Assembly (NCBI GenBank): GCA_948472955.1
Contig: CAOKVW010000006.1
Coordinates: forward strand, 1-37,932
Length of the DNA: 37,932 nucleotides
Origin: an uncultured Clostridium sp.
GTDB lineage: Bacteria; Bacillota; Clostridia; TANB77; CAG-508
Direction of reading: 5' to 3'
The position numbers and the translations under genes are program-made. Below, piece after piece: positions 32,253-37,932 of the stretch (the stretch's first letter is position 1; each line of letters opens with the position of its first letter). The notes beneath the pieces were generated by a model that was not told where the DNA came from, searched no databases, and saw nothing but the letters and a program-made list of their open reading frames with translations.

Positions 32253-32864
32253 TTACTCATCTTCCAAAGTCTCATCATATTCAAACTCGAAAGTCTCATC
32301 TAATTCTGGTTTTGGTTCTTTCTTCTTTCTCGTCCTCTTTACTTCTTTTTCAATCTTTCTTTCAATGGCTTTTTTATCTTCTTCTTCCTTTTTCATACTC
32401 TTATTATGCTTATTTTGCATTTCTTTTAAAATCTTTTCTGTTTCTTCCTTTTTACTTTTCATGCAACGATTCATCATATGATTCGTTTTCTCCAATAAAT
32501 CTGGGATATAGTCTAACAATTTATCCAAAGAAGAAGTATGATTGACTGGCATTAGTTTTACATTATCTTCTTGAATGACAAGAAAAGCGATTGGATTAAT
32601 TGTCACACCAGCTCCACTACCACCGCCAAACGGCAATCGATATTGAATTTCTTCCTCTCTATCTCTTTTGGTATATTCATCTATTGTTTCCCCTTTAAAT
32701 TCGCTACCACCTGCTGCAAATCCAAATGATACTTTTGATATAGGAATAATAACAATATTATTGGAAGTCTCAATTGGTTCACCAATGATAGTATCTACAT
32801 CTATCATGTCTTGAATACTATTCATAGCTGTAACCATAAGACCTTCTATGGGATGCTCGCTCAT
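32253..32864 (-). CDS. ytfJ: GerW family sporulation protein (YtfJ)
   Basis: A 203-residue protein. The N-terminal about 120 residues match GerW/YtfJ: HPIEGLMVTAMNSIQDMIDV, TIIGEPIETSNNIVIIPISK, VSFGFAAGGSEF, PFGGGSGAGVTINPIAFLVI. A long Lys/Glu-rich tail (about 145-203) is an addition of this lineage. In Bacillus GerW is a spore protein needed for germination with some nutrients. Its ATG at 32864 (AGGAG upstream) lies 47 bases inside the ytfI-like gene, a long overlap for two conserved genes. Confidence 0.92.
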   Translation of the reverse strand: MSEHPIEGLMVTAMNSIQDMIDVDTIIGEPIETSNNIVIIPISKVSFGFAAGGSEFKGETIDEYTKRDREEEIQYRLPFGGGSGAGVTINPIAFLVIQEDNVKLMPVNHTSSLDKLLDYIPDLLEKTNHMMNRCMKSKKEETEKILKEMQNKHNKSMKKEEEDKKAIERKIEKEVKRTRKKKEPKPELDETFEFEYDETLEDE

Positions 32865-33444
32865 ATTCCTTCACTCCTTTTTTCTCTTTTTTATTTAACC
32901 TATAAATGATATTTATAATATGGCTCATTTTTATTTCAAATATACCTGAAACAGATATATTTACCAAATTTTGATTTTGATACACTGGTTGAATGACAAA
33001 TATTTGATGTTCAAAATCTCTTATTTTTTTACGTAATAGAATTGCAATCACTGTACTTAAAGCAGGAACAAGGATGGCTGTCAAACTCGCATTTTCCGTC
33101 CCAATAACAACATACAATTCAATCTCTTTAATTGCCATATTTATATTTTTAATCGCTATTAACATTTCTTTATCTAATTTTGGATTTTCTTTTAATTCCT
33201 TAAAATCAATATTTTTTATTTTTTCTTTTAATTTCATTTTTTCTAATTTTTCCTTCGTAATATTGATTTTAAAAATAGGAATAAAACCAAAAATACATAG
33301 CTTTATCTTGATTTTATAATCTTGATTCAAATGTCTCTCTGTTCTAGAACAAAATCTAAAATTAACAATCTCTATCTTTATTTTTGCTAAAATCAAACTA
33401 ATAAGTAATAAAATAATAGCAATACATACAAAAAGAAAAACCAA
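32818..33444 (-). CDS. ytfI: DUF2953 protein (YtfI-like)
   Basis: A membrane-anchored protein of about 208 residues: one hydrophobic helix (VFLFVCIAIILLLISLIL) at the very start, then a DUF2953 body with basic loops and LYVVIGTENASLTAILVPAL, and a basic end. Known pairs of ytfI and ytfJ next to scpA-type genes in Firmicutes support the call. I prefer TTG 33444 because AAGGAGG lies about eight bases upstream of it; the ATG at 33486 (14 codons longer) lacks a good site. It overlaps the gerW-like gene by 47 bases. Confidence 0.78.
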   Translation of the reverse strand: MVFLFVCIAIILLLISLILAKIKIEIVNFRFCSRTERHLNQDYKIKIKLCIFGFIPIFKINITKEKLEKMKLKEKIKNIDFKELKENPKLDKEMLIAIKNINMAIKEIELYVVIGTENASLTAILVPALSTVIAILLRKKIRDFEHQIFVIQPVYQNQNLVNISVSGIFEIKMSHIINIIYRLNKKEKKGVKEYERASHRRSYGYSYE

Positions 33445-33508
33445 TAGAACCGCCTCCTTTTTGAAGCTCTCTATTAGTTTTTCCATCTTTTTCTTTTTTA
33501 AACATCGA

Positions 33509-34261
33509 TTAACTTATTTTCTTGGTCTTTTCTACAGTAATATCACCAAATATCTCTTTTTGACTTGTCTCCACCTTACTCCTTCTAGATAATTCCAACA
33601 AACCAGAAAAGGCGGTAACCACCTCTTGTCTATCATGTTTTTTCGTAGAAAACAATTTGTTAAAAACAAATCTTTTTTGTTTCACCAAAACCTTAAACAT
33701 CTCTCTTACTTTGCTTGCCACTGTATAATTGTCAGTAATGGCAATTTTCTCTATATTTTTAGCATTTTGATTTAATTTTACACTCGTTCTTTCTACCAAT
33801 TTTTTATAAATCTCTGGTATTAGAGCACTCTCATAATCTTTCTCAAGCTTTTGTTTTGGCAATTCTATTTTTTCTTGCTCTTTAAAATATCTCCTAGAAA
33901 AATCAAGATAATGATTCTTAAATACTTTACTCATCTCTTTAAACTTCTTATACTCAATAATCCTACGAATCAATTCTTCTTCCGTTAATTCCTCTTCTTC
34001 CTCTTCTTGTTTTGGCAATAAATTCTTAGATTTTAAATATAACAAAGTAGATGCCATCACTAAAAATTCACTCGCAATCTCTAAATTCAACTTTTCTTGT
34101 TCTTGTAAATAATCAATATATTGGTCTGTAATTTGACTCAACTGAATATCATAAATGCTCATCTTATTCTTATCAATTAAGTGACACAACAAATCTAGTG
34201 GTCCTTCAAAATTATCTATTTTAATTGCATATTTCTTTGTTTCTAAAGCTAAAATTGCCAT
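33509..34261 (-). CDS. scpA: Segregation and condensation protein A
   Basis: A 250-residue kleisin of the SMC-ScpAB condensin complex. The N-terminal YAIKIDNFEGPLDLLCHLID and KMSIYDIQLSQITDQYIDYL are family hallmarks, as are MASTLLYLKSKNLLP and the winged-helix end (VTAFSGLLELSRRSKV). The start at 34261 has AAAGGAG nine bases upstream; the open frame continues upstream only through the CCTGTCCC repeat. scpB, the normal partner, is not next to it in this window; ytfI and ytfJ follow instead. Confidence 0.93.
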   Translation of the reverse strand: MAILALETKKYAIKIDNFEGPLDLLCHLIDKNKMSIYDIQLSQITDQYIDYLQEQEKLNLEIASEFLVMASTLLYLKSKNLLPKQEEEEEELTEEELIRRIIEYKKFKEMSKVFKNHYLDFSRRYFKEQEKIELPKQKLEKDYESALIPEIYKKLVERTSVKLNQNAKNIEKIAITDNYTVASKVREMFKVLVKQKRFVFNKLFSTKKHDRQEVVTAFSGLLELSRRSKVETSQKEIFGDITVEKTKKIS

Positions 34262-34277
34262 GATTCTTTCTCCTTTT

Positions 34278-34389
34278 TTGGTATGTTTTGGGACAGGCAC
34301 CATCATACCCTTTTTGGCTACTTTGGGGACAGGTTTATCTTCTGGGACAGTCCCCAATCATCCCAAAAGTGTTTCTTGGGACAGGTTAC
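34278..34389. repeat. CCTGTCCC repeat, inverted relative to 32032-32224
   Basis: Bases 34278-34346 are the exact reverse complement of 32142-32210 (69 bases). The remainder holds GGGACAGTCCCC and TCTTGGGACAGGTT, further modules of the same family. It sits directly before the scpA ribosome binding site. Confidence 0.9.
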
Positions 34390-34435
34390 CTAGTTCTTTA
34401 CATTTGGACAAAATTGAGCATTATTATAAATTTTT

Positions 34436-34879
34436 TTAACTCTCTATTGCTTTGTTAATGTTTTCTAATTTATATCCTTTTTTTAATAAGTATTGTTTTA
34501 TTTCTTCTTGCTCCATTGATACTGATTTTTTGTATAAAATATTTTCTGCTGATTTTGTTTCGTATTGTTCTAATTCTTCTTTGTTTTCATATAGGTAATC
34601 TTCTATGTCATTTTTACTTAGTCCTTTTGCTATTAATTTATATTGGATTTCTTTTATGGATAGATTTTTTAATGCCATAAAGTTATGGATTGTTTTTTCT
34701 ATGAATTCGTGGTCATTAATATATTTGGCTTCTTTTAAATAATGTATTATGTCCTCTAACATGTTTTCTTCCATTGTTCCTGAAAATTTTTTACGTATTT
34801 CCTGTTCGGTTCTTTTTTTGTATAAAATATATTTTAATATTTTTGTTTTTTGTTTATCAAATTCTTCTACTGTATACAT
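34436..34879 (-). CDS. recX: Regulatory protein RecX
   Basis: A 147-residue RecX: KILKYILYKKRTEQEIRKKF, then MLEDIIHYLKEAKYINDHEF, KNLSIKEIQYKLIAKGLSK and EIKQYLLKKGYKLENI give the three tandem three-helix repeats. RecX binds RecA filaments and limits their activity. It lies 112 bases after recA, behind the recA terminator; some read-through or a separate promoter is needed. Confidence 0.92.
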   Translation of the reverse strand: MYTVEEFDKQKTKILKYILYKKRTEQEIRKKFSGTMEENMLEDIIHYLKEAKYINDHEFIEKTIHNFMALKNLSIKEIQYKLIAKGLSKNDIEDYLYENKEELEQYETKSAENILYKKSVSMEQEEIKQYLLKKGYKLENINKAIES

Positions 34880-34926
34880 ATATTTATTTTTCCTTTCTTT
34901 TCTTCCCTATTTTACTATAAATGATA

Positions 34927-34959
34927 AAAAATAGCAAGAAAATACTTCTTGCTATTTTT
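34927..34959 (-). terminator. Rho-independent terminator after recA
   Basis: AAAAATAGCAAGAA pairs perfectly with TTCTTGCTATTTTT (14 base pairs, five-base loop), followed on the minus strand by TTATC. It lies 32 bases after the recA stop, between recA and recX. Confidence 0.85.
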
Positions 34960-34991
34960 GAATATATTTACTATACTCGTTTTTATTCTTT

Positions 34992-36032
34992 TTATTCTTC
35001 TTCAGTACTTGGCAATTCTTCTCCCAAACTTTGTTCAAAAGCTTTGGCAAAATTTTCTCTTACTTTTTCCTCAACCTCTTCTAAGATTTCTGGATTTTCC
35101 TTTAAATATTTTTTAACATTTTCTCTACCTTGACCAATTCTTTCTCCATTATAGCTAAACCATGAACCAGCTTTTTCTATAATGTCTAAATTAACAGCCA
35201 TATCCAAAATATTTCCCGCTTTGGAAATTCCTTCTCCATAAACCACATCAAATTCTGCTTCTCTAAAAGGTGGTGCTACTTTATTTTTAACTACTTTAAC
35301 ACGTACACGACTTCCTTTAAATTCTCCATCTTGTTTGATGTTTTCAATTTTTCTAATATCCATTCTAACAGATGCATAAAATTTTAAAGCTCTACCACCT
35401 GTTGTCGTTTCTGGATTTCCAAACATAACTCCAATTTTCTCTCTTAATTGATTAATGAAAATTAAAACTGTTTTTGTTTTATTCAAAGCACCTGCTAATT
35501 TTCTTAATGCTTGTGACATTAATCTTGCTTGTAATCCCATATGAGAATCTCCCATGTCGCCATCAATTTCCGCTTTTGGTACTAAAGCAGCAACTGAGTC
35601 AACAACTATGACATCTAGGGCTCCGCTTCTTACCAAACTTTCTGTGATTTCTAGCGCTTGTTCTCCTGTGTCTGGTTGGGATACAATTAAATTATCAATA
35701 TCTACTCCCAATTTCTTAGCATAAACTGGGTCCAAAGCATGTTCTGCATCTATAAAAGCTGCTTCTCCTCCCATTTTTTGTGCTTCTGCTACCACATGTA
35801 ATGCTAAGGTTGTTTTACCAGAAGATTCTGGTCCATAAACCTCTATAATCCTACCTCTTGGAACGCCTCCAATTCCTAATGCAATATCTAGACTTAATGC
35901 TCCTGTTGGTATGGATTCTATTTCCATTGCTTTAAATTCTCCTAATTTCATAACTGACCCTTTACCAAACTGTTTTTCAATTTGGCTCATAGCCATCTCC
36001 AATGCTTTCTTTTTTTCTGTATTTTCTTCCAT
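34992..36032 (-). CDS. recA: Recombinase A
   Basis: A 346-residue RecA, normal length. Walker A is [15 protein letters not shown] (about residue 66-80), then [26 protein letters not shown] (Walker B), the L1/L2 DNA loops with [15 protein letters not shown] and [18 protein letters not shown], and the acidic tail. It directs homologous recombination and LexA self-cleavage. Start ATG 36032 has AAGGAGG. A promoter and a LexA-like box lie upstream, and recX follows. Confidence 0.98.
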   Translation of the reverse strand: MEENTEKKKALEMAMSQIEKQFGKGSVMKLGEFKAMEIESIPTGALSLDIALGIGGVPRGRIIEVYGPESSGKTTLALHVVAEAQKMGGEAAFIDAEHALDPVYAKKLGVDIDNLIVSQPDTGEQALEITESLVRSGALDVIVVDSVAALVPKAEIDGDMGDSHMGLQARLMSQALRKLAGALNKTKTVLIFINQLREKIGVMFGNPETTTGGRALKFYASVRMDIRKIENIKQDGEFKGSRVRVKVVKNKVAPPFREAEFDVVYGEGISKAGNILDMAVNLDIIEKAGSWFSYNGERIGQGRENVKKYLKENPEILEEVEEKVRENFAKAFEQSLGEELPSTEEE

Positions 36033-36054
36033 ATTTCTTCCTCCTTAAATATTT

Positions 36055-36066
36055 GAACTTTTGTTT
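36055..36066. promoter_or_regulatory. Possible LexA box before recA
   Basis: GAACTTTTGTTT is one base from the Firmicute LexA pattern GAAC-N4-GTTC. It sits between the -10 and the ribosome binding site of recA, where a repressor would block transcription. A single imperfect site is only suggestive. Confidence 0.4.
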
Positions 36067-36075
36067 GATATTCTT

Positions 36076-36103
36076 ATTATATATCAAAAATTTGTTTTGT
36101 CAA
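36076..36103 (-). promoter_or_regulatory. SigA-type promoter of recA
   Basis: A perfect TTGACA (36103-36098), a 16-base spacer and a perfect TATAAT (36081-36076) on the minus strand, about 43 bases before the recA start. Confidence 0.75.
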
Positions 36104-36136
36104 GACTTTTTTCTCTTTTTTTATTATTTTTTATTC

Positions 36137-36292
36137 TAATACATATATATTAAAATGTAGTGATGCGCAGTTTGGGAGGACTCTAATCTATGCAAATAAG
36201 CTAGATTAACTTTTCTATATATGAATTGTCTTAAACTTATTCATATGATTAGTCCGACCAGTAAAGAACGGAATTTTAATATATATGTATTA
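36137..36292 (+). other. Candidate structured element, copy 2 (GCGCAGTTTGGGAGGACT family)
   Basis: Same layout as 27513-27663. Core blocks are GCGCAGTTTGGGAGGACT (36165-36182, identical) and GTCCGACCAGTAAAGAA (36252-36268, one change). Outer arms 36137-36156 and 36273-36292 pair perfectly (TAATACATATATATTAAAAT). Two inner hairpins are clear here: TAATCTA with TAGATTA and ATATGAAT with ATTCATAT. It ends just before the stop of the peptide-binding protein gene and lies upstream of the recA promoter. Confidence 0.6.
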
Positions 36293-36295
36293 ATT

Positions 36296-37879
36296 TCACT
36301 TATACCATCCTTCTATACCATAAAACTGATAAAACCAATTTGGTGTAATCTCTCCCACGAGAGCAGAATTATAAGCGACTATATATTTATTATGATAAAG
36401 ACTTACATAAGGAATATCTGTCCTATAAATTTCAGACAACCTTGCATATTTTTCTTTTAAGATAGTTTCATCTGTTGTATTTTTAACTTCATTCATAATC
36501 GTAACAATCTCTTGATTTGAATAATTAGCCATATTGCCATCTCCAAAATAAGTAGCAAGATTTGGGCTTGGTGAAAGTGTCATACTACACAAGGCTATAT
36601 CATATTTTTTTGTATTCATACTGTTATTATATTGTTCATCTGATGCCTGCACAACATTAATTCTAATTCCTTGATTTTCCAATTGTTGCTTTATATTTTC
36701 GGCAACAGCCACTTTAGAAGCATCGCTAGCTCTTACTAATAGACTTAGTGTTAATACTTGTGCTTTACGATTTTCTATTTTTTGCCAAACTCCTGAACGA
36801 TAAACCCAACCATTATCAGCTAATACCTGTTTTGCTTGCTCTAAATGATAACCACTACTACTTTCTTGTCCTTGTGATAGCCAATTCCCGTAATCTAGCG
36901 GAAAACTACTTGTATAACATTTATTATTAAAAATGCTAGAAACTATATTTTCTTTATCAATCGAATAAGCTATTGCTCGTCTTACTTCTTGTTTGGATAA
37001 AAATTGATTTTGCGTATTAAAGGTTAAAAAAGTGTGTTCTCTTCCTTTTAATTCTTTTGAACTATACCCTATTGTTCCTATATATTCTTGCAGATTATCG
37101 TTCGTTGTTGAAATTAAGTCAATGTTTCCTATCTTAAAACTGTTATATAACTCTCCAATAGAAGAATATAAATTCACCGTAATCTTTTGTATTGTTAAAT
37201 TGCTGTCCTTATTCCACCAGCTTGTATTCTTCTCTAAAACAATATAAGATGGTTGCACTTCTGCAATTTTATATTTACCAGTTCCAACTGGAGAAGCATT
37301 CTTTTGTGTGTTGACAAAGTCTTCTGCCTGATAATAATCCTTTGATAAAATAGGAAAAGTTAATTGATATTCAAAAAAAGGAATTTCTCTATCTAAATTA
37401 ATTTTTACCGTATAATCATCTACAATATCTACACTTATTACATATTGTACATTGTAGGAATAAATAGATGAAACCTCTTTTAATCGGTCAATGGTAAATC
37501 TAACATCTTCTGCTGTAAATCTTTGTCCATCTGACCATTTTACATTTTCTCTTAATTTTATTAGATAAGAATTATCACTTTGTTTTGCCCATTCTTTTGC
37601 TAAACAGGCTTCTGCTTTGTAGTCTGCGGTTAAAGTAACTAATGGCTCATAAATCAATTTTGAAATGTCTTGTACATTTTTATTCTGACTAAGAATTGGA
37701 TTGATGGTATCTAGCCCAGCAATTCCCAAAGTTAAGTGTGTGTCTTTTTCCTCTTGACTACTTGTGTGTTCTAACTCTTGTTGTTTTTCTTCTTCGTCTT
37801 TTCTCATTTTGAAAATCGCAAATAATAATATACCAACAATAAAAATGATAAAAACATATTTAATCCAATTTGATTTCAT
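36296..37879 (-). CDS. ABC transporter substrate-binding protein (SBP_bac_5, peptide type)
   Basis: A 527-residue family 5 solute-binding protein. The N-terminal helix (about 6-24) has no lipobox cysteine, so the protein is probably held by an uncleaved anchor. Family features: LGIAGLDTINPILSQNKNVQ, IYEPLVTLTADYKAEACLAKEW (the usual L..EPL.....G...LA..W), VKWSDGQRFTAEDVRFTIDRLKE, VGTGKYKI, VRRAIAYSIDKENIV and the later DNGW. It should deliver oligopeptides to an Opp/Dpp permease; no permease genes are visible in the window. GAGGTGG precedes the ATG. Confidence 0.92.
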   Translation of the reverse strand: MKSNWIKYVFIIFIVGILLFAIFKMRKDEEEKQQELEHTSSQEEKDTHLTLGIAGLDTINPILSQNKNVQDISKLIYEPLVTLTADYKAEACLAKEWAKQSDNSYLIKLRENVKWSDGQRFTAEDVRFTIDRLKEVSSIYSYNVQYVISVDIVDDYTVKINLDREIPFFEYQLTFPILSKDYYQAEDFVNTQKNASPVGTGKYKIAEVQPSYIVLEKNTSWWNKDSNLTIQKITVNLYSSIGELYNSFKIGNIDLISTTNDNLQEYIGTIGYSSKELKGREHTFLTFNTQNQFLSKQEVRRAIAYSIDKENIVSSIFNNKCYTSSFPLDYGNWLSQGQESSSGYHLEQAKQVLADNGWVYRSGVWQKIENRKAQVLTLSLLVRASDASKVAVAENIKQQLENQGIRINVVQASDEQYNNSMNTKKYDIALCSMTLSPSPNLATYFGDGNMANYSNQEIVTIMNEVKNTTDETILKEKYARLSEIYRTDIPYVSLYHNKYIVAYNSALVGEITPNWFYQFYGIEGWYK

Positions 37880-37901
37880 ATTCCACCTCTATTCTTTTGC
37901 T

Positions 37902-37930
37902 ATCATATCTTAAATAAAAGGATTTTTCAA
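37902..37930 (-). promoter_or_regulatory. Promoter of the peptide-binding protein gene
   Basis: TTGAAA (37930-37925), a 17-base spacer and TATGAT (37907-37902) on the minus strand, five of six matches to the consensus at each box, some 23 bases before the start codon. Confidence 0.6.
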
Positions 37931-37932
37931 GA

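Overview
The window is low-GC DNA, rich in A/T and in AGA, AAA and TTA codons, with strong AAGGAGG-type ribosome binding sites. It carries a CotF-type spore coat gene, a GerW (YtfJ) gene and a DUF2953 (YtfI) gene next to scpA. This points to a spore-forming, probably uncultured gut-type Clostridia (Firmicutes). About 36 genes are visible, mostly on the minus strand; no rRNA, tRNA, CRISPR array or intact insertion sequence was seen.

Layout: an AAA_14-type ATPase fragment runs off the left edge, followed by an orotate phosphoribosyltransferase-like gene and cysE. An operon of an AlbA_2/ATP-binding regulator, uvrB and mgtC lies next. Then come a small operon (P-loop-less kinase remnant, hydrolase/nucleotide-hydrolase fusion, metallo-beta-lactamase-fold protein), an EamA transporter, a Na/phosphate symporter and a YgjV-like protein. 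A cotF-like gene with a sigma-E-like promoter, a GIY-YIG gene and an rRNA m5C methyltransferase follow. Positions 14.2-19.6 kb are accessory: MFS fragment, DUF1064 nuclease, P-loop kinase, acyl-CoA ligase, DUF1836 regulator, and an Rpn-type nuclease split at a slippery heptamer. A folate ECF transporter, mutS, miaB and rpmE come next. The last third holds vanW, a NAGPA-type protein, a foreign-looking unknown gene, a D,D-carboxypeptidase, a Cof phosphatase, gerW-ytfI-scpA, recX, recA and a peptide-binding protein.

The most striking observation is a shared recoding pattern. Three unrelated genes (uvrB, a small P-loop kinase, vanW) are each broken by one extra C. In all three, the extra base creates an in-frame CGG codon directly before a conserved glycine (GSGKT, GGKST and GGGNC motifs), and skipping the C restores a full-length protein. 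By-eye scanning of all other native genes found no other in-frame CGG; the only other CGG codons (three) are in one compositionally foreign gene at 29041-29511. This suggests that CGG is unassigned or starved here and works as a +1 frameshift (or quadruplet-decoding) signal. A systematic sequencing artefact must still be excluded.

The second theme is nested inverted-repeat elements in almost every wide intergenic gap. They include two copies of a ~150 bp element with an invariant core and different but still complementary outer arms (27513-27663, 36137-36292), two large palindromic elements (15727-15908, 21732-22033), and a dispersed CCTGTCCC/GGGACTGTCCC family. One 69 bp piece of that family flanks gerW-ytfI-scpA as a perfect inverted pair.
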